A stretch of 64,000 nt of DNA, taken from an uncultured Latescibacterota bacterium. Its GTDB lineage: Bacteria; Latescibacterota; UBA2968. This document shows positions 34,101 to 43,138 of this stretch, piece after piece. The stretch lies in the NCBI GenBank assembly GCA_951812755.1, contig OX638329.1, positions 543,339-607,338 of the forward strand, written 5' to 3'. Below the pieces are notes generated by a model, which saw nothing but the letters and a program-made list of their open reading frames with translations, ran no database searches and was not told the DNA's origin. The first letter of the stretch is position 1. Each line of letters begins with the position of its first letter. The position numbers and the translations under genes are program-made.

Positions 34101-34243
34101 TTAAGATATTGACTTATAGGGAAATATCTTTATTTTGTATGTATAAACCGATAAGGTCAGTTACATAATTGAGATAGCTGTGGTTGCATTTCTGGCGTTA
34201 GAGCGATATTCCTGAATTCGCATACCCCTATGAGGAAAGGTGT

Positions 34244-34561
34244 ATGTTTGAAATCGGCACCATTCTCGACAACAAATACCAAATCCAGGCGCACCTGGGA
34301 GCCGGGGGTATGGGGGAAGTTTATCGGGTTTTGGACCTGGAGCAAGACCGGGAGTGCGCGCTCAAAATTTTGAATGCAATGGTAGATCAGCAGGCTGTGC
34401 ATCGCCGTTTTCACAGAGAGTTTCAGGTGTTGAACAGATTCCAGCATCCGCGTCTGGTACGCACATACACATGGGGATTTGCCGAAGACTGTCCCTATTT
34501 TACAAATGCAAATGTCCTATTTTTTGGAGAAAACACAGGTGTTATTAGATCAATTGAGTGA
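34244..34561 (+). pseudogene. Serine/threonine protein kinase, truncated N-lobe
   Basis: Starts MFEIGTILDNKYQIQAHLGA after AGGAAAGGTGT. It has the glycine loop GAGGMGEVY and the ATP-binding Lys in CALKILN, then breaks off after RTYTWGFAEDCPYF into an unrelated tail and stops at 34561. The catalytic HRD and DFG regions are absent. The +1 frame continues directly into the sigma-54 activator from 34512, so this looks like the front of a kinase-activator fusion whose middle was deleted out of frame. Confidence 0.75.
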
Positions 34562-36101
34562 CTCGTCTCACGATAAGGATGCCGTACTTAGCTCTGAGAT
34601 TTCGGTCGATACGTTGTCTGTTGATCGCTTGCGCTTGCTTTACGATGTGAGCAGGGAATTGACCATAGAGCGCGATGTCAAGGTGATATTGGATCGAACT
34701 CTGGGTAATTTGTTGGCTGTTTATTCAGCAGAGCGGGTGCTTGTTGCGATTAAAAATGAGACCCCAAAAGGCTTTGTGGTTGAGGCGGTGCGCCACCACA
34801 ATTTAGAAGCAGATGATGCAGAAGAATTGAGCCGGGGTATTATTCGTCGAGTTATTGAAACAAATGAACCTGTTTTGAGCATTGATGCCCAGACAGATGA
34901 CAGGCTCGATCGGTATCAGAGCGTGATAGACTACAATATTCGGTCTGTATTGTGCGTGCCCTTATTTCATGTTAGCGAAGGTGTGATGGGTGCCCTGTAT
35001 GTGGATCATCGCGGCATGGGCAACGCATTTTCCGGAGACGATCAGACGTTTTTGCAGGCATTTGCGAATCTGGTGGGGGTGGCATTGGTCAATGCGAGGA
35101 TGTACGAACAATTGGAAGAGAAAGCACAATATTTTCAGCAGGAGGTCGAAAGACGGTACCAGCTTGGCGGTCTGTTTGGGCAAAGTGATGCGATGCAGGC
35201 AATTTACCGGCTTATAGAACGCGCGGCAAAGAGCGATATTTCCGTGCTTATGCAGGGCGAAACAGGTACGGGCAAAGAATTGGCGGCGCGTACCATACAT
35301 TACTACAGCACGCGCAAAGACCAGCGATTTTTGTCGCAAAATTGTGCCACACTGTCACCACAGTTGTTGCAGAGTGAGTTGTTTGGACACAGAAAAGGGG
35401 CGTTTACTGGCGCGAATGAAAATCATAAGGGGATTTTTGAAGCGGCCAATGGCGGTACGGTTTTTTTGGATGAAATCGCCGATGCTCCGCCAGAGTTGCA
35501 AAGGAGTTTGTTGCGGGTGTTACAAGAAGGGGAGATTCGGCGTGTGGGAGAAACAGTGGATCGCACGGTGGATGTACGCATTATTGCAGCGACCAATCGA
35601 GACTTGAAAGAGGAAGTTGAAAAAGGCTCTTTCCGCGAAGGTTTGTATTACCGGTTGCATGTGATTCAGATCGATATGCCGCCTTTGCGGGAATACCTTG
35701 AAGATGTGCCATTATTGGCCGAACATCTGCTCATTCGGGCAAAAGAAGATGCAAATAAGCCGGTTGGAGGGCTGACAGTGGGTGCGGTAAAAGCTCTCAC
35801 AAGTTACAACTGGCCGGGTAATGTGCGCGAGTTGGAGAATGAGATTCGGCGTGCGGTTGCACTGGCAGAAGAAGAGGGTGATATTACGCCCGATTTGTTT
35901 TCGGAAGCTGTCAGCCACGCGGTGTCGGGTGTCTCTGTCGAATACCAGGGACGTTTAAAAGATAGTATGCAGGAGTATGAGAGATGGTTGATTCGAGCTG
36001 CACTCGAGAAATGCGTGGGCAATATTACGCGTACGGCCGAAGAACTGGGGGTGTCGCGCGTTAGCTTGTATAAAAAGATGAATCGTTTGGGGGTGAGATA
36101 G
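34512..36101 (+). CDS. GAF-domain sigma-54-dependent Fis-family activator
   Basis: 529 aa from ATG 34512 (MSYFLEKTQVLLDQL). A GAF domain covers about 40-200 (LRLLYDVSRELTIERDVKVI, IRSVLCVPLFHV), and the AAA+ domain about 220-450 has Walker A GETGTGKE near 249, intact GAFTGA near 297, FLDEIADAP and NWPGNVRELENEIRRA. The C-terminal Fis HTH ends TAEELGVSRVSLYKKMNRLG. It should activate sigma-54 promoters after ligand sensing by GAF. The start overlaps the kinase fragment by 50 bp, allowing coupling. A MITE-C copy lies directly after the stop. Confidence 0.9.
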   Translation: MSYFLEKTQVLLDQLSDSSHDKDAVLSSEISVDTLSVDRLRLLYDVSRELTIERDVKVILDRTLGNLLAVYSAERVLVAIKNETPKGFVVEAVRHHNLEADDAEELSRGIIRRVIETNEPVLSIDAQTDDRLDRYQSVIDYNIRSVLCVPLFHVSEGVMGALYVDHRGMGNAFSGDDQTFLQAFANLVGVALVNARMYEQLEEKAQYFQQEVERRYQLGGLFGQSDAMQAIYRLIERAAKSDISVLMQGETGTGKELAARTIHYYSTRKDQRFLSQNCATLSPQLLQSELFGHRKGAFTGANENHKGIFEAANGGTVFLDEIADAPPELQRSLLRVLQEGEIRRVGETVDRTVDVRIIAATNRDLKEEVEKGSFREGLYYRLHVIQIDMPPLREYLEDVPLLAEHLLIRAKEDANKPVGGLTVGAVKALTSYNWPGNVRELENEIRRAVALAEEEGDITPDLFSEAVSHAVSGVSVEYQGRLKDSMQEYERWLIRAALEKCVGNITRTAEELGVSRVSLYKKMNRLGVR

Positions 36102-36107
36102 ATGTAG

Positions 36108-36257
36108 TTCATCGCGGCAAAAGAGACTACCCATATCAATCTTACTTGCGATTGTCATTGCGGCATGGTTTTAGCCGCCACGCGCAAGCACAACGCCAGT
36201 AATCCAGAAGGTTTTGCTGTTCATGTCTATATGGGGCATGACTTACGCCACGATGCA
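36108..36257 (+). mobile_element. MITE-C copy 2 (150 bp)
   Basis: Ends TTCATCGCGGCAAAAG and CTTACGCCACGATGCA, flanked by GTAG at 36104-36107 and 36258-36261. Interior as in 19652-19779 plus about 20 bp extra around CACGCGCAAGCACAACG. Inserted between the activator stop and the LRR gene. Confidence 0.78.
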
Positions 36258-36300
36258 GTAGTATTATGTCAGGTATTTTATGTAACGAAAGGAGAAAACA

Positions 36301-38127
36301 ATGCGTAACCAGATTCTGTTCATTCTATCGACACTCGCGCTTTTGATGCATCCGCTGTCTCTTTCAGCGCAGAATCGTGCGTCGGGCGATCAAGATGTTA
36401 TCCCGGATTTTGATGGCGATGGTCAGGTTGGCTTTCTCGACTTATTGCTCTTTGTCGATGCGTTTGATTCCCGAGAAGGCCAGGAGAATTATGATGCAAA
36501 ATACGATCTGAATAGTAATGGCGAGATAGATTTTTCCGATTTTCTGCTCTTTGTCGATAGTTATGGCAAAGAGGTATCTACGCCCAGCGGTGGTGATAGC
36601 GGGGCGATGCAGGTTGCCATTCCAGATGCGAATCTGCGCGCAGCCTTAGAGAGGCTTTTCAGCAAGGCGAGCGGTGTACCGATTACCAGGGCTGAGATGT
36701 TGACCCTGACTTCTCTTGATGCACGAAGTGCGAACATTAAGGACTTGACTGGGCTTGAGATTGCGACCAATCTGGAATTTCTAACTCTTGAAAGAAACAA
36801 TGTCTCAGATGTGTCAGCACTGTCGGGACTGACCCGGCTGGAAAGACTGCACCTTCTCAGAAACAACCATATCTCAGATGTGTCAGTGCTCTCTGGTCTA
36901 ACCAATCTGACAGAGTTGCTTCTTGCCGAAAACAACATTTCAGATGTGTCAGCACTCTCTGGTCTGACGAATTTGGAAAGAATGTGGCTTTTCGAAAACA
37001 ACATTTCAGATGTGTCAACGCTCTCTGGTCTGACCAATCTGACAGAGCTCGATCTTGCCGAAAACAACATCACGGATGTGTCAGCACTCTCTGGCTTGAC
37101 CAATCTGGAAATTCTAAATCTTCAGAACAACGTGATTTCGGATGTGTCTGTGGTATCCGGCATGCCCCGTCTGAAAAATCTGTATCTTGCAAGCAACGCG
37201 ATTTCGGATGTGTCTGTTCTATCCGGTTTGATTCGTCTGGAAGAACTGACTCTTTCCGACAACCCCATCTCGGATATATCAGCGCTATCCGGTTTGCCCC
37301 GCTTGAAAGGGGTGTATCTCGATGCCGTGGGGATATCAGACATATCTGCGCTATCCGGCTTGAACTGGCTGGAGAGGCTGTTCCTTGACGACAACAATAT
37401 CTCGGATGTGTCTGCACTGTCGGGCAAGACCAATCTGACAGATCTGAGAATTCGCAACAACAAGGTTTCAGACATATCTGCGCTATCCGGCTCGACCCGT
37501 CTAACACTACTGTGGCTTTCCAACAACAGCATCGCAGATGTATCTGCGCTATCCGACATGACAAGTCTGACATGGCTTATTCTCTACGACAACGCCATCA
37601 CAGATGTGTCTGGTCTATCCGGCATGACAAGTTTGAAAAGGCTGGATCTTGGCAGCAACAACATCTCGGATGTGTCTCCCCTATCAGGATTGACCAATCT
37701 GGAAATACTGGGTCTTATCAGCAACGGGATTTCAGATATATCTGCGCTATCGGGCTTAACTAACCTGACGCTTCTGGAAATATTCAACAACAATATCTCA
37801 GATCTATCTCCACTATCGGGCTTGACCAATCTGGAAATGCTGGCTCTTTCCCAAAACAGCATCACAGATGTGTCTCCCCTATCCGGCTTGACCAGTCTGA
37901 AACGTTTGTGGCTTCACGACAACAGTGTCTCGGACCTCGCCCCCCTAATTGCAAATACGGGATTGGGCAGTGGAGATGTGGTTGATGTGAGTAAGAATCC
38001 TTTGAATGCCACGTCAATCAACACGCACATTCCAGCCCTTCAGAGCAGAGGGATTGATGTACGCTTTGGCGCGTCGAAGCCCGCAGTGGCGCAAGACATA
38101 ATCCGTGGGATGATGGAACCACGATAA
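36301..38127 (+). CDS. Secreted dockerin-like / leucine-rich-repeat protein
   Basis: 608 aa. Signal peptide MRNQILFILSTLALLMHPLS ending at SAQ, shared with the 43139 and 48798 genes. Residues about 32-80 are a paired EF-hand dockerin-like module (DFDGDGQVGFLDLLLFVDAF and DLNSNGEIDFSDFLLFVDSY). A short Gly/Ser linker leads to the LRR cap IPDANLRAALERLFSKASG and about 20 SDS22-like 22-residue repeats (ISDVSALSGLTNLTELLLAE types), ending in SINTHIPALQSRG. Exported, probably surface-attached or released, with a protein-binding role. Start after AAAGGAGAAAACA; a terminator follows the stop. Confidence 0.88.
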   Translation: MRNQILFILSTLALLMHPLSLSAQNRASGDQDVIPDFDGDGQVGFLDLLLFVDAFDSREGQENYDAKYDLNSNGEIDFSDFLLFVDSYGKEVSTPSGGDSGAMQVAIPDANLRAALERLFSKASGVPITRAEMLTLTSLDARSANIKDLTGLEIATNLEFLTLERNNVSDVSALSGLTRLERLHLLRNNHISDVSVLSGLTNLTELLLAENNISDVSALSGLTNLERMWLFENNISDVSTLSGLTNLTELDLAENNITDVSALSGLTNLEILNLQNNVISDVSVVSGMPRLKNLYLASNAISDVSVLSGLIRLEELTLSDNPISDISALSGLPRLKGVYLDAVGISDISALSGLNWLERLFLDDNNISDVSALSGKTNLTDLRIRNNKVSDISALSGSTRLTLLWLSNNSIADVSALSDMTSLTWLILYDNAITDVSGLSGMTSLKRLDLGSNNISDVSPLSGLTNLEILGLISNGISDISALSGLTNLTLLEIFNNNISDLSPLSGLTNLEMLALSQNSITDVSPLSGLTSLKRLWLHDNSVSDLAPLIANTGLGSGDVVDVSKNPLNATSINTHIPALQSRGIDVRFGASKPAVAQDIIRGMMEPR

Positions 38128-38156
38128 TTAATTCCTCCGTGCTTATTGCCAACAAA

Positions 38157-38191
38157 AACGAGGCGTTTTCCCAAAAGGGAATTGCCTCGTT
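38157..38191 (+). terminator. Rho-independent terminator
   Basis: AACGAGGC..TTCCC / GGGAA..GCCTCGTT stem with AAAA loop, 30 bp after the LRR gene stop. Confidence 0.75.
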
Positions 38192-38241
38192 CTATCATTA
38201 ATAACCACTGTTACGCGGTCGTATAAAAATGGGCTTTGTGA

Positions 38242-38426
38242 GAAGCTGTTTTAAAACTCATTTTGCCCCTTTCCCGTCTATGCTCTATTGCCCTGTCATT
38301 CTGAGCGGAGCGTAGCGGAGTCGAAGAATCTCTTACCAACTCAGGTGGAAAAGATGCTTCGGCTACGCTCAGCATGACAAAACGCCTGACATGCGTAACA
38401 TCAGTTATTAATTTTAAAACAGCTTC
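38242..38426 (-). mobile_element. MITE-A copy 3 (185 bp, inverted)
   Basis: Perfect 15-bp ends GAAGCTGTTTTAAAA / TTTTAAAACAGCTTC, flanked by TGA (38239-38241 and 38427-38429). Lies between a terminator and the next gene, in opposite orientation to copies 1 and 2. Confidence 0.85.
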
Positions 38427-38556
38427 TGAGAAGATAGTGTTTTTAAAATTCACACAAACGTATGTATAAACCGATGACTGGACTTATTCGGCCCAGTGCG
38501 TTTTTTGCGCCAGCAATGCCAATTCACGGCTTAGCCAAAGTAAAGAGCACAAACCG

Positions 38557-41500
38557 ATGAAACATTTCATCTTTTTTTTTGAATTAAGCATGTGCTTTTT
38601 CGCGTTGCTCTGCTTCTCGTCTGTGGGATATGCTTCTCCTCAGCCATCGAGTGATGTGCATTTCTGCAGGGTTCTCGATGCCGAAGACATGAAGGCACAG
38701 GATAGTATCTACGCTGCCACAAAGCAGGCGCTCAATTTGAATGTTGGGGAACCGCGCACGGTGAGGATGATCTACTTTTTGCCGAATGACCGTCCGTTTC
38801 GCCAGGAAGTGGTTGATTCGATGAAAGTGACGATTCGCCAGATTCAGACCTTTTATGCCGATCAGATGGAGGCACACGGCTATGGTCGCAAGACCTTCAG
38901 CTTTGAGACCGATGCACAGGGCGAACCAATGGTTCATCGCGTGGATGGTCAACATCCCGCCAGTCACTATTCTCTCCAACATTTTCCTATTCAGGCAGAG
39001 ATTAGACAGAAGTTTGATCTCTCAGCGAACATTTATTTATGGGTTATTGACAATGGTACAAAGGTAGTTGGTCATGCTGATAGGTTTGTGTTAGGGTTAG
39101 CATATTTCGGCACTGGGGTGGCTGGCTATGCGTTGGTTTCTGATAGATTTGAGTGGACAGTGGTAGCACATGAACTTGGACATACCTTCGGATTGGGTCA
39201 CGATTTCAGGAGTGATGCGTACATCATGTCATACGGAGGTGGTAAGACAAAATCTCTTTCTGCGTGTGCTGCCGAATTTTTGGCTGTACATCCCCACTTC
39301 AACCTCGATACCCCAATTGAAGGGGGGCAGCCGCCAGGCGTCGAACTCATTTCGCCGCGTGAATATCCGCCTGGCTCAACGAGCGTCTCTGTCCAATTAA
39401 AAATCAGCGATTCAAGTGGACTGCACCAGGTGATCCTATTCGTTAGAGGAGTCCGCGGACCTGAAGTGATGACCTGTCGTGGATTGGCAGGTGAAAAAGA
39501 GACTGTCTTTGAATTTGAGTATGACGGTGTGATTCCATCTGGGAGCTTCAGGAGTTTTTCCGACTTCACCGTACATCCTATTCGTGTCGAAGTAGTTGAT
39601 ACTGAGGGGAATGTTAGTGGTAGATATTTTGAACTAAGAGAAATTCAGCCACACGATGATATCGTCACTCTTGAAGGGCATGCGAGTTATGTCACTTCTG
39701 TGTCATTTTCACCCGATGGGGCACTACTCGCTTCTGGGTCAGAGGATAAAACGGTCGTGCTGTGGGACGTGGCGACGCGGACAAGTATCGCCACCCTTGA
39801 AGGTACGAGTAGTGCCCGTTCTGTGTCATTTTCATCCGATGGCAAAATGCTCGCTTCAGGGGGGGTAGCACTTAAGCTATGGGATGTTGCGACAGGGTAT
39901 AATATCGCTACTCCGGAAGGGCATACGGGTACAGTCGAGTCTGTATCATTTTCACCCGATGGTACACTACTCGCTTCGGGATCAACAGATGACACGGTCA
40001 AGCTGTGGGACGTAGCGACGCGAACAAATATCGCTACCTTTGAAGGGCATACAGAGAGGGTCACTTCTGTGTCATTTTCACCCGATGGGACACTACTCGC
40101 TTCGGGATCATGGGATAAAACGGTCGTGCTGTGGGATGTAGCGACGCGAACAAATATCGCTACCTTTGAAGGGCATACGAGCCTCGTCAATTCTGTGTCA
40201 TTTTCGCTCGATGGGACACTACTCGCTTCCGGATCACGGGATAACACGGTCAAGCTGTGGGATGTAGCGATGCGAACCAATATCGCCACGCTCAAAGGGC
40301 ATACGAGTTATGTCTCTTCTGTGGCGTTTTCGCCCGATGGCAAAACGCTCGCCTCAGGGGGGAGAGGGGCGAATCCGGCACTTAAGCTATGGGATGTTGC
40401 GACAGGGCACAATATGGTCACATTAGAGGGGGTAAAGGCTGGGGTCAGTTCTGTGGTATTCTCACCCGATGGGATGATCCTTGCAGCCGGAGAAGGGACC
40501 AGGATCACGCTGTGGGATGCGTCTGCATGGATGCAACCTCTTCCTGTAACATTTGTGAAGGTCTCAGGTGATAACCAGCAGGGTACACCAGGGACAGAAC
40601 TGACGAACCCGTTTGTCGTCGAAGTGCGAGATCAGTACGGCAATCCCTTACAAGGTGCTCAGGTCACATTTACGGTTACCGCTGGCGAAGGGAAGGTCGG
40701 TGGAAGGCTTACCATACAGAACGCAATTACCGATGCCAATGGCAGAGCAGAGATTACGCTGACACCTGGTTCAATTCCGGGGATAAACACCGTTGAAGCA
40801 TCTGTCGCTGGGTTTGAGCCTGTGATCTTTAATGCTGAGGGTATTGAAACGCCTACCACACCGGTCACTGGTGGTAATTATCAGACATGGCATTTACCCG
40901 ATGGTGCCATCGTCCGTCTGGGCAAAGGAGAAATCAGTGGAGGGGATAGGCCGATTGCGTTTTCGCCAGATGGTCAACGCTTCGCTGTGGCAGGTGGCAT
41001 TGGTGTGTGGCTTTACGATGTGGCGACGTCTCGTGAACTCGCGCTACTGACCGGGCATAAGACTGAGGTCAGTTCTGTGTCGTTTTCACCCGACAGCAGA
41101 ACACTCGCGTCAGGAGGAAATGATCACAAGGTCAAGCTCTGGGATGTTGCTACAGGCGAAAATATCGCCACGCTTGAAGGACATACAGGACATGTCCGTT
41201 CTGTGTCATTTTCACCCGATGGGACAATGCTCATTTCAGGATCCAGGGATACTACGGTCAAGCTGTGGGATGTAGCGACGCGAACCAATATCGCCACGCT
41301 CGAAGGGCATAAGTATGGTGTCACTTCTGTGTCATTTTCACCCGATGGGACGATGCTTGCGTCAGGAGCAGAGGATAACACGGTCAAGCTCTGGGATGTG
41401 GTGACAAAAACAAATATCGCCACGCTCGAAGGACATACAGGATATGTCAATTCTGTAGCGTTTTCACCCGATGGCACAATGCTCGCTTCCGGATCAGATG

Positions 41501-43101
41501 ATGAAACGGTCAAGCTTTGGAATATAAATACAAAGACAAATACCGCTACTCTAAGGCATAGAACTATTGTCTATTCTATGTCATTTTCGCCCGATGGGAC
41601 GACACTGGCTTCGACATCAATTGAGCGAGTTAGGCTATGGGATGTAGAAAAAAAAATACATATCACCACCCTGGAAGGGCATACGCATTGGGTCACTTCT
41701 GTGGCATATTCACCTGATGGGACAACACTGGCTGCGGGAGCACGGGATGGCACGATCAACCTGTGGGATTTGACGACGCAGAATCTCGCTACTCTGAGGC
41801 ATACTTATTATGTCTCTTCTGTGGCGTATTCACCTGATGGCACAACGCTCGCTGTGGGGAGCACCCTGTGGGATGTAGCGACGCGAACAAATATCACCAC
41901 ACTCATCAAAGGAAGTGTGGGTTTTGTAGTATTTTCACCCGACGGGACAACATTCTGTTCCGGAGCCGGTTGGAAAGTCAGGCTATGGGACGCTGCAACA
42001 GTAGAAACTATCACCTACCTTGTGGGACATACGGGGAGGGTCTTTTCTGTGGCGTATTCACTTGATGGGACACTACTGGCTTCTGGGTCACATGATAACA
42101 CGGTCAAATTGTGGGACATAGCGACACAAGCAAATATCGCCACCTTTGAAGGGCATAAGTATGGTGTCAATTCTATGTCATTTTCACCCGATGGTACACT
42201 ACTCGCTTCCGGATCACGGGATAAAACGGTCAAGCTGTGGGACGTAGCGACGCGAACAAATATCGCTACCTTTGAAGGGCATACGGGTACAGTCGAGTCT
42301 GTGTCGTTTTCACCCGATGGTACACTACTCGCTTCGGGATCATGGGATAAAACGGTCGTGCTGTGGGATGTAGCGACGCGAACAAATATCGCTACCTTTG
42401 AAGGGCATACGGGTACAGTCTATTCTGTATCATTTTCACCCGATGGTACACTACTCGCTTCGGGATCATGGGATAAAACGGTCGTGCTGTGGGATGTAGC
42501 GACGCGAACAAATATCGCTACCTTTGAAGGGCATACGGGTACAGTCGAGTCTGTGTCGTTTTCACCGGAAGGCACAACGCTGGCTTCAGGGGCAGGAGAT
42601 GGCACGGCTCTACTGTGGGATGTATCACAGTATGTCACGCCTGTGGTCTATATTCCCGATGCTAACCTCCGCGCGGTGATCCGAGATGCGCTGGGCAAGT
42701 CGGGTTTCGCGCCTATTACTACGACAGATATGGTGGGTTTGACTACTCTGGATGCGAGCAATCGCAATATCCGCGATCTGACTGGGCTTGAGTCTGCAAC
42801 CAATCTGACCGAGTTGAATCTTACGGGCAATCCTTTGAGTTCACAATCTCGCACCACGCACATTCCAGCCCTGCAAGAGAGAGGCGTTGAGGTCACATTT
42901 GCCAAGTCGCCAACGCCTGATTTTGATGGGGATGGTCGTGTTGGCTTTGCCGACTTTGTGTTATTTGGAGCTCATTATGGGGCACGTCAGGGTGATGAGA
43001 GTTATGAAGCCCAATATGATCTGGATAGCGACGGTGTCATTGGCTTTTCAGATTTTGTGATTTTTGGCAATGCCTATGGCACAGTGGTATCGTCAAATTG
43101 A
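38557..43101 (+). CDS. Secreted metzincin-like protease with WD40 propellers, Big domain and dockerin-like end
   Basis: 1514 aa. After a signal peptide (CFFALLCFSSVGYA) comes a metzincin-type zinc protease: HELGHTFGLGHD at about 204-215 (three His ligands, catalytic Glu) and the Met-turn YIMSYG near 223. Residues about 365-655 carry seven WD40 repeats (SVSFSPDGTLLASGS, KLWDVATRTNIATF). A Big/invasin-type Ig domain follows at about 665-765 (NPFVVEVRDQYGNPLQGAQV), then about 14 further WD40 repeats (780-1365). The end is an LRR cap and one repeat, then the EF-hand pair DFDGDGRVGFADFVLFGAHY / DLDSDGVIGFSDFVIFGNAY. 7 + 14 repeats suits three seven-bladed propellers. Confidence 0.9.
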   Translation: MKHFIFFFELSMCFFALLCFSSVGYASPQPSSDVHFCRVLDAEDMKAQDSIYAATKQALNLNVGEPRTVRMIYFLPNDRPFRQEVVDSMKVTIRQIQTFYADQMEAHGYGRKTFSFETDAQGEPMVHRVDGQHPASHYSLQHFPIQAEIRQKFDLSANIYLWVIDNGTKVVGHADRFVLGLAYFGTGVAGYALVSDRFEWTVVAHELGHTFGLGHDFRSDAYIMSYGGGKTKSLSACAAEFLAVHPHFNLDTPIEGGQPPGVELISPREYPPGSTSVSVQLKISDSSGLHQVILFVRGVRGPEVMTCRGLAGEKETVFEFEYDGVIPSGSFRSFSDFTVHPIRVEVVDTEGNVSGRYFELREIQPHDDIVTLEGHASYVTSVSFSPDGALLASGSEDKTVVLWDVATRTSIATLEGTSSARSVSFSSDGKMLASGGVALKLWDVATGYNIATPEGHTGTVESVSFSPDGTLLASGSTDDTVKLWDVATRTNIATFEGHTERVTSVSFSPDGTLLASGSWDKTVVLWDVATRTNIATFEGHTSLVNSVSFSLDGTLLASGSRDNTVKLWDVAMRTNIATLKGHTSYVSSVAFSPDGKTLASGGRGANPALKLWDVATGHNMVTLEGVKAGVSSVVFSPDGMILAAGEGTRITLWDASAWMQPLPVTFVKVSGDNQQGTPGTELTNPFVVEVRDQYGNPLQGAQVTFTVTAGEGKVGGRLTIQNAITDANGRAEITLTPGSIPGINTVEASVAGFEPVIFNAEGIETPTTPVTGGNYQTWHLPDGAIVRLGKGEISGGDRPIAFSPDGQRFAVAGGIGVWLYDVATSRELALLTGHKTEVSSVSFSPDSRTLASGGNDHKVKLWDVATGENIATLEGHTGHVRSVSFSPDGTMLISGSRDTTVKLWDVATRTNIATLEGHKYGVTSVSFSPDGTMLASGAEDNTVKLWDVVTKTNIATLEGHTGYVNSVAFSPDGTMLASGSDDETVKLWNINTKTNTATLRHRTIVYSMSFSPDGTTLASTSIERVRLWDVEKKIHITTLEGHTHWVTSVAYSPDGTTLAAGARDGTINLWDLTTQNLATLRHTYYVSSVAYSPDGTTLAVGSTLWDVATRTNITTLIKGSVGFVVFSPDGTTFCSGAGWKVRLWDAATVETITYLVGHTGRVFSVAYSLDGTLLASGSHDNTVKLWDIATQANIATFEGHKYGVNSMSFSPDGTLLASGSRDKTVKLWDVATRTNIATFEGHTGTVESVSFSPDGTLLASGSWDKTVVLWDVATRTNIATFEGHTGTVYSVSFSPDGTLLASGSWDKTVVLWDVATRTNIATFEGHTGTVESVSFSPEGTTLASGAGDGTALLWDVSQYVTPVVYIPDANLRAVIRDALGKSGFAPITTTDMVGLTTLDASNRNIRDLTGLESATNLTELNLTGNPLSSQSRTTHIPALQERGVEVTFAKSPTPDFDGDGRVGFADFVLFGAHYGARQGDESYEAQYDLDSDGVIGFSDFVIFGNAYGTVVSSN
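42231..42560 (+). repeat. Near-identical 126-bp WD40 repeats
   Basis: Tandem units of 126 bp (42 codons), differing at few bases, each starting around GACGTAGCGACGCGAACAAA and ending at GGATCATGGGATAAAACGG. Related units at 39985-40230 show the same homogenisation. Confidence 0.85.
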
Positions 43102-43138
43102 CTATTTGCGATTTCAATAATAAAGGAAGAAAAAACGG

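Larger units (their letters stand above)
33703..34243. other. Long leader region with sigma-54 promoter and structured elements
   Basis: 541 bp without a gene. It contains the sigma-54 promoter at 33793, two GC-rich hairpins (33921-33952 and 33955-33991) and the conserved leader motif at 34024-34100. Confidence 0.7.

Noticed and set aside
36780-37960. Regular 66-bp repeats resembling a CRISPR or minisatellite
   Set aside because: They encode 22-residue leucine-rich repeats in one open frame and have no unique spacers between constant repeats.
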